Notes: generated by a model not told the origin, from the sequence alone. A stretch of DNA of 5,774 nt from CAZBPZ01 sp964493955 (GCA_964493955.1 CAZBPZ010000081.1:1-5774), one strand, 5' to 3'. Shown: positions 1 through 5,769, counted from the stretch's first letter. Numbers and translations are program-made.

Positions 1-67
1 CTCCAGGACGCCTTAGAAAGGACTGGGTGCGGGTAATGACGCCAGTCCTTTCTAAGGCGTCCTGGAG
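1..67. repeat. Perfect 26-bp inverted repeat with 15-base loop at the window end
   Basis: Arms 1-26 and 42-67 are exact reverse complements; the loop is 27-41. Read on the minus strand, the right arm encodes the conserved PyrH stretch LQDALERTG and the loop encodes VITRT, both as expected. The left arm, reached last, encodes QSFLRRPG, where only the first residues fit PyrH. The right arm is therefore the genuine sequence and the left arm an inverted copy of it. Together with the position at base 1, this points to a fold-back chimera or assembly hairpin at a contig end and not to a biological element. Confidence 0.9.
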
Positions 68-328
68 GGAGAGGGCGTTGATGATGGTGGCCAGCATGCC
101 AGCGTAGTCAGCCGTAGCCCGGTCCATGCCCCAGTCGGCGGCGGCGGAGCCGCGCCAGATGTTGCCCCCACCCACCACTACCGCTACCTGCACCCCCAGG
201 TCAGCCACCCGCTTAATCTGCCGGGCCACCTGCTCTGATACCGAGGGGTCTATGCCGAAATCAGCCCCGCCACTGAAGGCCTCGCCGCTGAGTTTGAGGA
301 GAATGCGCCTGTACTTGGGAGCAGCCAA
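1..328 (-). CDS. pyrH: UMP kinase (uridylate kinase), N-terminal part, cut by window edge
   Basis: Amino-acid-kinase-fold enzyme that phosphorylates UMP to UDP with ATP in the cytoplasm, the committed step of pyrimidine nucleotide supply. Only 109 codons are present; full-length PyrH is about 240 aa. Visible motifs: KLSGEA at residues 12-17 (Lys12 matches E. coli Lys15), GGGNIWRG at 53-60 (Arg59 matches Arg62), and MDRATADYAGMLATI at 68-82 (Asp74 matches UMP-binding Asp77). The start is a TTG at 328-326, chosen because GGAG lies 10 bases upstream and homology begins at once (APKYRRILLKLSGEA). It begins 22 bases after the tsf stop, the usual rpsB-tsf-pyrH order, so it is probably co-transcribed. 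Homology holds through TRTQS (residues 99-103). The last six residues, FLRRPG, do not fit PyrH and are encoded by the left arm of a perfect inverted repeat, so treat about 1-19 as suspect sequence. Identity is very sure; the 3' end is unreliable. Confidence 0.95.
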   Translation of the reverse strand, partial: MAAPKYRRILLKLSGEAFSGGADFGIDPSVSEQVARQIKRVADLGVQVAVVVGGGNIWRGSAAADWGMDRATADYAGMLATIINALSLQDALERTGVITRTQSFLRRPG

Positions 329-338
329 TCTGTCCAAA

Positions 339-344
339 CTCCGG
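339..344 (-). promoter_or_regulatory. Ribosome binding site of pyrH
   Basis: The minus strand reads CCGGAG here, with GGAG ending 10 bases before the TTG at 328. It decides the TTG start: a second in-frame TTG 9-12 bases further upstream would sit directly against this site and could not use it. The site lies in the 22-base tsf-pyrH gap. Confidence 0.65.
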
Positions 345-350
345 GCCGGG

Positions 351-908
351 CTAGGCTTCGGCGGGGGTGGTTGTGTCTGCCTTGAGCTCGGCTATCCGGC
401 TCACCGGCTGCCCCAGCTCAAACCGGGCGAACCGGCTGACCCTGATATTCTCGCCCACCCGGGCGGCGGTCTCGGTTATCAGGTCCCGGATGGTCTTGTC
501 TGGCTCGCGGATATAGGGCTGCTTCAGCAGGCAGGCTACCTCTGGCTCCTCATCGGCGTCTTCCGGTAGCTGCTCCTCGGTGATGCAGAGGGGTTCCTGG
601 GCCGCAATCTGCATGGCGATGTTGTGGGCCAGCTCGCGAAAATCGGCGGTGCGGGCCACGAAGTCGGTCTCGCAGTTGAGTTCAACCATCGCCCCGATGC
701 GGCCGCCGGTGTGGACGTAGGTCTCAATCAGCCCCTGGGATGCCTGCCGATGACTTTTCTTGGCGACGCGCAGCAGGTCCTGGCTTTTCAGGATCTCGAC
801 CGCTTTGGCCTCGTCACCTTCTGACTTGATGAGGGCGTTGCGGCAGTCCATGATACCGGCGCCGGTGAGCTCTCTCAGCTTCTTGACTTGCTCGGTGGTG
901 ATTTCCAT
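351..908 (-). CDS. tsf: Translation elongation factor Ts, short form
   Basis: EF-Ts is the guanine nucleotide exchange factor that releases GDP from EF-Tu in the cytoplasm. The 185-aa protein has the N-terminal UBA-like domain with signature LRELTGAGIMDCRNAL (residues 11-26) and the core signature VELNCETDFVAR (75-86), including the TDFV (81-84) that contacts EF-Tu. The C-terminus, LLKQPYI (127-133) followed by VGENIRVSRFARFELG (151-166), resembles the short Thermus-type protein; the longer E. coli protein (283 aa) has an extra subdomain that is missing here. Start choice is open: ATG at 908 begins the conserved EITTEQVKKLRE and lies 4 bases after the rpsB stop; ATGs at 920 and 923 would add 4 or 5 residues and overlap the rpsB end. 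No start has a strong Shine-Dalgarno, which suggests translational coupling to rpsB. The same frame continues upstream to 1121, but that stretch is a shadow of rpsB. A short acidic insert at 115-123 is unremarkable. Confidence 0.96.
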   Translation of the reverse strand: MEITTEQVKKLRELTGAGIMDCRNALIKSEGDEAKAVEILKSQDLLRVAKKSHRQASQGLIETYVHTGGRIGAMVELNCETDFVARTADFRELAHNIAMQIAAQEPLCITEEQLPEDADEEPEVACLLKQPYIREPDKTIRDLITETAARVGENIRVSRFARFELGQPVSRIAELKADTTTPAEA

Positions 909-912
909 AGGC

Positions 913-1710
913 TCAGTCATCATCCGGAGTAAAGACCAGTGACCCGAAGTCAGTCTCAGCCTCGTTGGCGGTGCCTGGTTCCCCGGCTTCCTCCGGCTCT
1001 CCTTCTTCGGCGGTTGCCATGGCTGCCTCGGCCTTGCCTTCGATGATGGCATCGGCAATCTTGGAGCAGATGAGGCGGATGGTGCGGATGGCGTCATCGT
1101 TGGCGGGTATCGGGTAGTCAATATCGTTGGGGTCAGAGTTGGTGTCCACCACCGCGATAATCGGAATGCCGACCCGCCTGGCCTCGGCGATGGCGATGTT
1201 CTCCTTGGTGGTATCCACGATGAAGAGGGCCGCCGGCAACCTGGTCATCTCTTTGAAGCCACCCATCTGGCGGTTGAGGCGGGCGATTTCCTCCTCCAGC
1301 TTCATGATTTCTTTCTTCGGCAGGTTACCGAAGGTGCCCCTGGCCTGCTGGTCTTCCAGCCGGACGAGGTGGTCAATCCGCGACTGAATGGTGTCAAAGT
1401 TGGTGAGTATCCCGCCAATCCAGCGCTGGTTTACGTAGAACATGCCACAGCGCTCCGCCTCCTCGCGGATGGCTTCCTGCGCCTGCTTCTTGGTGCCGAC
1501 GAAGAGGATGTCACCCCCCGCGGCGGCCACCTGGCGGGCAAACTCCATCGCCTTGTCCAGGAGCTGGGCCGTCTGCTGCAGGTCGATGATATGAATCCCG
1601 TCCCGCTTGGCGAAGATATAGCGCTTCATGCGGGGGTGCCAGCGGCTCGTCTGGTGGCCGAAGTGCGCCCCGGACTCGAGCAGTTCTTTGATTGTGACTG
1701 TTTCTGGCAA
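913..1710 (-). CDS. rpsB: 30S ribosomal protein S2
   Basis: S2 is a small-subunit protein on the cytoplasmic ribosome, needed for S1 binding and initiation. The 265-aa product carries the opening LLESGAHFGHQTSRWHPRM (10-28), the first family signature RYIFAKRDGIHIIDLQQT (30-47), the VGTKKQAQEAI segment, YVNQRWIGGILTNF, and the second signature PANDDAIRTIRL (202-213). The start is TTG at 1710-1708, supported by a near-perfect TAAGGAGG 10 bases upstream. After the conserved core comes a 37-residue tail (229-265) rich in Glu/Asp/Ala/Gly and without basic residues, ending in PDDD; such variable tails are common in S2. The stop (TGA, 915-913) lies inside the tsf start region. It is the first gene of the rpsB-tsf-pyrH operon, driven by the promoter at 1741-1770. 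Confidence 0.98.
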   Translation of the reverse strand: MPETVTIKELLESGAHFGHQTSRWHPRMKRYIFAKRDGIHIIDLQQTAQLLDKAMEFARQVAAAGGDILFVGTKKQAQEAIREEAERCGMFYVNQRWIGGILTNFDTIQSRIDHLVRLEDQQARGTFGNLPKKEIMKLEEEIARLNRQMGGFKEMTRLPAALFIVDTTKENIAIAEARRVGIPIIAVVDTNSDPNDIDYPIPANDDAIRTIRLICSKIADAIIEGKAEAAMATAEEGEPEEAGEPGTANEAETDFGSLVFTPDDD

Positions 1711-1720
1711 GTTGGGGTGG

Positions 1721-1728
1721 CCTCCTTA
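1721..1728 (-). promoter_or_regulatory. Strong ribosome binding site fixing the TTG start of rpsB
   Basis: The minus strand reads TAAGGAGG, close to the full anti-Shine-Dalgarno complement, with a 10-base spacer (1720-1711) to the TTG at 1710. No ATG or GTG start is available at this distance, so it is the reason to accept TTG. Confidence 0.85.
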
Positions 1729-1740
1729 CAAATCACGAAC

Positions 1741-1770
1741 AGTATAGCACAGCCCTGGCGCAAGCGGCAA
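1741..1770 (-). promoter_or_regulatory. Sigma-70-type promoter of the rpsB-tsf-pyrH operon
   Basis: On the minus strand TTGCCG (1770-1765) and TATACT (1746-1741) are separated by 18 bases. TG sits one base before the -10 (TGCTATACT), giving an extended -10 element. Transcription would start near 1734, leaving a leader of about 24 bases that contains just the ribosome binding site. That is too short for a structured S2-binding leader RNA, so if S2 controls its own synthesis here it does so another way. Read by eye; the -10 is convincing, the -35 is partial. Confidence 0.7.
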
Positions 1771-1783
1771 CAGAGGCGTGGTG

Positions 1784-1799
1784 GCCGGCCAGGGCCGGC
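1784..1799 (-). terminator. GC-rich hairpin after the oxidase gene, doubtful terminator
   Basis: GCCGGC-4 bases-GCCGGC forms a six-pair all-GC stem 17 bases past the oxidase stop and just upstream of the rpsB promoter. The position suits a transcription end, but there is no T-run after it on the minus strand, so it is not a canonical intrinsic terminator. It may only be a chance GC palindrome. Confidence 0.25.
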
Positions 1800-1816
1800 G
1801 GTTCTTCGGCGAGTTG

Positions 1817-2938
1817 CTAGCTCTGCAGGCCCCGCACAATTTCGGCCACGTAGCGGGCGATGGCGGGGGCGGCCGTGAGCCCGGGTGACTCAATCCCTAT
1901 CAGGTCCACCAGGCCGGGGAGGCCGCGTGCCTCTTCATCCCTGATGATGAAGTCACGGAAGTCATCATCCGGGCCCTGCAGCTTGGGGCGCACCCCGGCG
2001 AAGTCCGGCTCCAGGTGCTCCGGCCTGATGCCGGGCAGGAAGCGCCGCACCGCCCGGTAGAACTCGTCCCGGTGGCCGGGGTCAACACTGTACTCCACCT
2101 TGTCCACGTAGTGGGCGCTCGGGCCAAAGCGCACCTGGCTGTCCAGGTTAAGGCTGACGTGGATGCCCTTGCCGGCATGCTCCGGCAGGGGATAGACGAG
2201 GCGGCTCACCGGTACCCCGCCCGGCGAGTTGAGGCGGAAGTACTCGCCCTTACAGAAGTGCAGGCGGTAGCCGGCCCGGGCGGTATCAATACCGGCCAGG
2301 GCGGCCACCCGCTCGCAGCCCAGGCCGGCGGCGTTGATGACGGTAACCGCCGGGAACGAGCTTACCCCTTCCCGGTCCTTTACCTGCACCTCGTAGCCGT
2401 TGCGCCGCGGCCTGAGCCCGGTGACCTCCGTCTCGAAGGCGAAGCCGGCACCGTACTGGCGTGCCAGGCCGTAGTAGAGCCGCATCAGGCCGTGGGCATC
2501 TATTATGCCGGTGGCGGGCGAGAGGAGGCCGGCCACGGCCTCTACGCCGGGTTCCAGCGCCTTCACCTCCTGCCGGGAGATGAGGCGCAGCTCCGCCCCG
2601 TTGCGGCGGCCCTGCTCCAGCAGCTCTTCAAGGCGGGTGACTTCCCCGGCGTCGGTGGCCACGATGATTTTGCCCGGTCGGCGGTGGGCAACGTTGTAGC
2701 GCTGGCAGATTTCGTAGAGGCGGCGGTTGCCTTCGACACAGAGCCGGGCCTTGAGGGAGCCTTCCGGGTAGTAGATGCCGGCGTGGATGACCTCGCTGTT
2801 GTGGCTGCTGGTCTCCCGGCCGAAGGTGTGGTTGCGCTCCAGTACGAAGACGCCGCGGTGGTTTTGCGCCAGTTCAGCGGCGATGGCCAGGCCGATGACA
2901 CCGGCCCCGATGATAACAATGTTGGCTTGCAGTTGCAT
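1817..2938 (-). CDS. lhgO: FAD-dependent oxidoreductase, L-2-hydroxyglutarate oxidase/dehydrogenase-like
   Basis: The family (DAO fold, LhgO/L2HGDH branch) oxidises L-2-hydroxyglutarate to 2-oxoglutarate, passing electrons to oxygen or the membrane quinone pool. The 373-aa protein starts with the dinucleotide-binding motif IIGAGVIGLAIAAEL (residues 9-23; Gly11, Gly13, Gly16) and the ribose-binding Glu34 in VLERN. The branch-typical block SSHNSEVIHAGIYYPEGS (44-61) follows, then LKARLCVEGNR (62-72), the second FAD-contacting NAAGLGCERVA (202-212), KGEYFRL (230-236), VYPLPE (248-253) and the C-terminal FAD motif GIESPGLTAAPAIA (348-361). E. coli LhgO is longer (about 420 aa); about 370 aa is usual for many bacterial homologues. 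The ATG at 2938 lies right before the Rossmann strand; the Shine-Dalgarno is weak (CTGAAGA touching the start). It has its own promoter and stands between an unknown membrane protein and the rpsB operon, so context does not test the substrate. Other 2-hydroxyacids or amines are possible. Confidence 0.8.
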   Translation of the reverse strand: MQLQANIVIIGAGVIGLAIAAELAQNHRGVFVLERNHTFGRETSSHNSEVIHAGIYYPEGSLKARLCVEGNRRLYEICQRYNVAHRRPGKIIVATDAGEVTRLEELLEQGRRNGAELRLISRQEVKALEPGVEAVAGLLSPATGIIDAHGLMRLYYGLARQYGAGFAFETEVTGLRPRRNGYEVQVKDREGVSSFPAVTVINAAGLGCERVAALAGIDTARAGYRLHFCKGEYFRLNSPGGVPVSRLVYPLPEHAGKGIHVSLNLDSQVRFGPSAHYVDKVEYSVDPGHRDEFYRAVRRFLPGIRPEHLEPDFAGVRPKLQGPDDDFRDFIIRDEEARGLPGLVDLIGIESPGLTAAPAIARYVAEIVRGLQS

Positions 2939-2979
2939 TCTTCAGGTTTCGGAGACCGCCGGGCCGGCTGGCAGGGGCA

Positions 2980-3009
2980 ATACTAGACCGGGCAGGCGGT
3001 GGCTGTCAA
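2980..3009 (-). promoter_or_regulatory. Sigma-70-type promoter of the oxidase gene
   Basis: On the minus strand a perfect TTGACA (3009-3004) is followed after 18 bases by TAGTAT (2985-2980), four of six matches to the -10 consensus. The predicted start is near 2973, giving a leader of about 35 bases before the ATG at 2938. It lies in the 127-base gap after the membrane-protein gene, which supports separate transcription. Confidence 0.6.
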
Positions 3010-3031
3010 TCGGCCGGTACGCCTAGCGGGT

Positions 3032-3050
3032 CTGCCGGTGGTGGAGGCAG
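3032..3050 (-). terminator. Weak hairpin after the membrane-protein gene
   Basis: CTGCC and GGCAG can pair over a nine-base loop about 15 bases past the membrane-protein stop. The stem is short and no T-run follows, so it is only a candidate transcript end. Nothing else stands out in this gap apart from the oxidase promoter. Confidence 0.15.
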
Positions 3051-3065
3051 CCTTACACCGAACGC

Positions 3066-4544
3066 CTAGCCATCCCCCGTGCCGGGGCGCAGCCGGGGGT
3101 AAACGAAGGACACCACCACCAGCACCACCCCGCCGATGGCCAGGCCAAGGCCGAGCGTCTGCAGCGGGGAGAGCAGGTCTGCAATGAGCTGGGCCGGCAG
3201 GTCCTGGGCCGAGGCTGGCATCTCGGGGGGCAGGTCTATCATGTCCAGGGCGTAGCCCTGGCCGAGGACGAGGGCCACGTAGATGATGATGCCGACGATG
3301 AGGATGGTAATGCCAATCTGGCGGCTGGCCCCCTTGACGTTGTGGTGCAGGCCGATGATACCCAGCAGGCAGACGGCCAGCAGACCGATGATTGCCCAGT
3401 AGGCGCTGAGGAAGTAGCCGATGTAGCTGCGGGCCTCGGCCAGCCTGTCTTCAACTTCAGCTAGCTGCCCCGCAACCTCGCGGCGCATGTCGCTAATCGC
3501 GGTCTGGCCCTCGGAGATGGCGCCGCTTATCTGCTCCGGCAGGTCCGCCCCCAGGAAGGTCTCGTCCAGCTCTATACTGGCCGGTATCTGGTCCAGCGCC
3601 TGCGAGATAAAGTCGTCGATGAGGCGCTCCCTCTCTGCCTCCGGCATGGTCTGGAGCTCCTCCGGCATCTGCGCGGCGATGGTCTCGCGGAAGGTGGTCT
3701 CGAGCTGGTTGCGGACGTCTTCGAGTGATACCGTCACCCTGAAGCCGGGCCCCAGCCCCAGCAGGTAGTCCATCAGGGCATCGGCGGCATCGGACAGGGC
3801 CTGCTGGATGGCTGGCTGAAGGGCGGCCACGGCCTCGGCCACGGCATCTTCAAGGAAGTCCAGTTCCGGCGGGATGACCCCCGCCACGGCTGGCTCCAGG
3901 AATTCCTGGGAGAGGGCGGTGATATCAAGGTGGTCCAGCAGGGAGATGGTAAACTCGGTGGTGAAGACCTCCCGGCGCAGCAGGCGGGCCAGGTCGAGGC
4001 TACCCGTCTGGCCGAGGATGTAGCTGAAGACCGGGTCAGCCGCCGCCGTCACGCCGGCCTTGAGGTCCGCTTCGAGGGCGGTGACGGCCTCCAGGAAGGG
4101 GCCGGCGTACTCCTCGGGCATGCCCTCGGTCGCGGCTGACTCGGCAATCGTGGCCAGCGGGACCTTTTCCAGCACCGAGCCAACGAACTCGGAGTTGAGG
4201 AAGGTGCTGCTCAGGACGCTGGCCAGCTCGGGTTCGGCCTGCTCGCCCCGCAGGTAGGCGCCGACCCGCTCCAGGGTGGTGTTGAGCTGCTGCTTGAGCA
4301 CCGGCTCGGTGGTTACCAGGGTGTCGAGCAGGGCCTCCATCACCTCGGGGGGCAGGCCTTCGGGGCCGGTGTCCTGCAGTACCTCTTCGGCAATATCGGC
4401 CAGCGGCACCCGGCCAATTTCACGGCCGAGCCACTGCGGGTTGAGGACGGTGCCATTAACAGTGTGGGTGAGGCCGAACAGGACAAGGCTTACAGGGAGG
4501 AGGAGACCGAGCAGGCCCAGCGCCAAGGCTTTCAGGACAGCCAT
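3066..4544 (-). CDS. Membrane protein with repeat-built ectodomain, function unknown
   Basis: I do not recognise a named family. The 492-aa product has one N-terminal hydrophobic helix (about 7-26), a large acidic region (27-373), and three C-terminal helices (about 376-399, 410-431, 461-482). The TM2-TM3 loop is basic (HHNVKGASRQ), the TM3-TM4 loop acidic (DMIDLPPEMPA), and the C-terminus has two Arg, so by positive-inside both ends are cytoplasmic and the large domain is outside. That domain shows three diverged repeats, starting near 35, 117 and 195 (LNPQWLGREIGRVPLADIAEE / LNSEFVGSVLEKVPLATIAES / FTTEFTISLLDHLDITALSQE) and each closing with YLRG, YILG or YLLG at 97, 175 and 260. Residues 337-373 look like an amphipathic or coiled-coil linker before TM2. 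There are no catalytic motifs, no lipobox and few Lys. ATG at 4544 is preferred: the longer frame to a TTG at 4583 would run through the promoter. It could be a sensor, scaffold or envelope protein. Confidence 0.85.
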   Translation of the reverse strand: MAVLKALALGLLGLLLPVSLVLFGLTHTVNGTVLNPQWLGREIGRVPLADIAEEVLQDTGPEGLPPEVMEALLDTLVTTEPVLKQQLNTTLERVGAYLRGEQAEPELASVLSSTFLNSEFVGSVLEKVPLATIAESAATEGMPEEYAGPFLEAVTALEADLKAGVTAAADPVFSYILGQTGSLDLARLLRREVFTTEFTISLLDHLDITALSQEFLEPAVAGVIPPELDFLEDAVAEAVAALQPAIQQALSDAADALMDYLLGLGPGFRVTVSLEDVRNQLETTFRETIAAQMPEELQTMPEAERERLIDDFISQALDQIPASIELDETFLGADLPEQISGAISEGQTAISDMRREVAGQLAEVEDRLAEARSYIGYFLSAYWAIIGLLAVCLLGIIGLHHNVKGASRQIGITILIVGIIIYVALVLGQGYALDMIDLPPEMPASAQDLPAQLIADLLSPLQTLGLGLAIGGVVLVVVSFVYPRLRPGTGDG

Positions 4545-4554
4545 GATTGCGCCG

Positions 4555-4583
4555 ATTATAGGTGAAGCTGCCCGGCCTGTCAA
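4555..4583 (-). promoter_or_regulatory. Perfect sigma-70 consensus promoter of the membrane-protein gene
   Basis: On the minus strand TTGACA (4583-4578), a 17-base spacer and TATAAT (4560-4555) match the full consensus with ideal spacing. Only ten bases separate the -10 box from the ATG at 4544. The expected start falls about four bases before the ATG, so the mRNA would be leaderless or nearly so, and indeed no Shine-Dalgarno is present. The -35 box is framed by the inverted repeat at 4570-4589. Confidence 0.8.
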
Positions 4584-4589
4584 CCGGGC
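4570..4589. repeat. Inverted repeat enclosing the -35 box
   Basis: GCCCGG (4570-4575) and CCGGGC (4584-4589) are perfect inverted arms around eight bases that contain the -35 hexamer. It could be an operator for a dimeric regulator, or a hairpin marking the end of the enolase-family transcript whose stop is 10 bases upstream on the minus strand. There is no T-run, so the terminator reading is weak. In such GC-rich DNA a six-base chance repeat is also possible. Confidence 0.4.
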
Positions 4590-4598
4590 CCCACTGGG

Positions 4599-5762
4599 CT
4601 ACAGCCCAACCGTCCCGGCGTAGGCGGGGTACTGGGCCGCCACCTCCTCGTTGAGCTCTGTCCCCAGGCCGGGCTCGGTGGGCGGGATGATGTAGCCGTC
4701 CTCCCAGCGGATTGGCCTGGTGAGGAGCCGGGCGTGGAAGCCGCTGAAGTCCTCAATGCTCTCCTGGACGAGGAAGTTGGGGCTGCAGGTATCGAGCTGG
4801 ATGTTGGCCGCCGCCTCAATCGGGCCGCAGTAGAGGTGCGGGGCGACCTGGGCGTAGTAGGCCTCGGCCATGGCGGCAATCTTCTTGCCCTCCAGGATGC
4901 CGCCGACCCGGCCCATTGCCATCTGGAGTATCGAGGCCGCCTGCTTCTCCAGCAGCTCGCGGAACTCGTACCTGGTGGTGAGCCTCTCGCCGGAGGCAAT
5001 CGGGATGCTGGTCATGCGGGCGACACGTGCCATCTCGTCGCGGTTCTCCGGCGGTACCGGCTCCTCGAACCAGAGGGGATGGTACTTTTCAATCCGCCGG
5101 GCAAAGCGGATGGCGCTCGAGGTGACGAGCTGGCCGTGCGTGCCGACGAGGATATCGGCCCGGTCGCCCACGGCCTCCCGGACCTTCCTGACCACGTCCT
5201 CGGCCTGCTGCATTGATTCCAGTGATGCCTGGACGGGGAAGAGCGGCATCATCGGGGTGACGGGGTCAAACTTGAGGGCGGTGAAGCCCCGGCTTACGTA
5301 GTGGGCCGCCCTTTCGGCGGCACCGTCCGGGTCGGTGAAGACCCACCTGTCGCCCGGCTTCTCCGGGTAGATGTAGGTGTAGGTGCGGAGCTTCTCGTGG
5401 TACTGGCCGCCCAGCAGCCGGTAGATGGGCTGGTTGAGGGCCTTGCCGACGATGTCCCAGCAGGCTATCTCCAGGCCGCTGATGACGGCCATGATGGTGA
5501 GGTCCGGGTGCTGGGCGTAGCCGCTGGAATAGACGGCCCGCCAGAGCCGCTCGATGTTGAAGGGGTCGGTGCCGAGGACGAGGCGCTCGAAGACGTCCTG
5601 GATGATTGTGACGACCGTCTGCGGCCGCAGGGGTACGTCGTAGACCTCGCCGTAGCCGGCGATGTTATCATCGGTGACCAGCTTGACGAATATCCAGTTG
5701 CGCCCGCCGTAGTAGGGCGGGGGGTTGCCCACCGTGAATGTCTTGAGCCCGGCTATCTTCAT
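4599..5762 (-). CDS. Enolase-superfamily protein, mandelate racemase/galactonate dehydratase type
   Basis: Members abstract the proton alpha to a carboxylate on a Mg-bound sugar acid and usually dehydrate it, in the cytoplasm. The 387-aa length is typical. The N-terminal capping domain spans about 1-120 (KIAGLKTFTV, GYGE at 36-39, AVISGLEIACWDIVGKALNQPIY at 92-114), then the barrel. Readable active-site positions: K164-F-D166 at the second strand, His209 in VGTHGQ, Glu234 in WFEEPVPP, Glu259 in IASGERL, His309 in APHLYCGPI and Glu334 in VQESIE. The first metal-ligand Asp of galactonate dehydratase (DFHG) is replaced by Gly207, and the dyad Asp (LQPD) by Ala282 (ILQMAMGR). Similar VGTHGQ sequences exist, from memory, as a subgroup, so this is probably not decay. 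ATG at 5762 has AGGAG seven bases upstream. The gene ends 54 bases before the membrane-protein ATG. The substrate cannot be named; no kinase, aldolase or transporter is adjacent. Confidence 0.88.
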   Translation of the reverse strand: MKIAGLKTFTVGNPPPYYGGRNWIFVKLVTDDNIAGYGEVYDVPLRPQTVVTIIQDVFERLVLGTDPFNIERLWRAVYSSGYAQHPDLTIMAVISGLEIACWDIVGKALNQPIYRLLGGQYHEKLRTYTYIYPEKPGDRWVFTDPDGAAERAAHYVSRGFTALKFDPVTPMMPLFPVQASLESMQQAEDVVRKVREAVGDRADILVGTHGQLVTSSAIRFARRIEKYHPLWFEEPVPPENRDEMARVARMTSIPIASGERLTTRYEFRELLEKQAASILQMAMGRVGGILEGKKIAAMAEAYYAQVAPHLYCGPIEAAANIQLDTCSPNFLVQESIEDFSGFHARLLTRPIRWEDGYIIPPTEPGLGTELNEEVAAQYPAYAGTVGL

Positions 5763-5769
5763 GGCCCTT

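Noticed and set aside
1..67. Terminal inverted repeat as a mobile-element end, attachment site or regulatory hairpin
   Set aside because: One arm is ordinary conserved pyrH coding sequence, there is no transposase or target duplication, and the other arm replaces conserved PyrH residues; an artefact explains it better.
126..569. Plus-strand open frame of 147 codons
   Set aside because: It runs antisense across both pyrH and tsf, which are certain genes on the minus strand.
909..1121. Upstream extension of the tsf frame
   Set aside because: The added residues are a Pro/Ser/Arg-rich shadow of the rpsB C-terminal coding sequence and precede the conserved EF-Ts start.
2958..2968. Small GCCG-CGGC hairpin in the oxidase leader as a riboswitch
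   Set aside because: The stem is only four pairs and the leader is about 35 bases, too short for a known riboswitch class.
2015..2986. Plus-strand open frame of 323 codons
   Set aside because: It lies antisense across the oxidase gene, whose FAD motifs are clear. Its sequence shows no family pattern, and long antisense frames are expected in GC-rich DNA.
4545..4583. Longer membrane protein starting at TTG 4583
   Set aside because: The extension would be encoded by a perfect sigma-70 promoter and its spacer. The ATG at 4544 directly precedes the first membrane helix.
4734..5216. Plus-strand open frame of 160 codons
   Set aside because: It is antisense to the enolase-family gene, including its catalytic Glu and His region, with no recognisable protein features.
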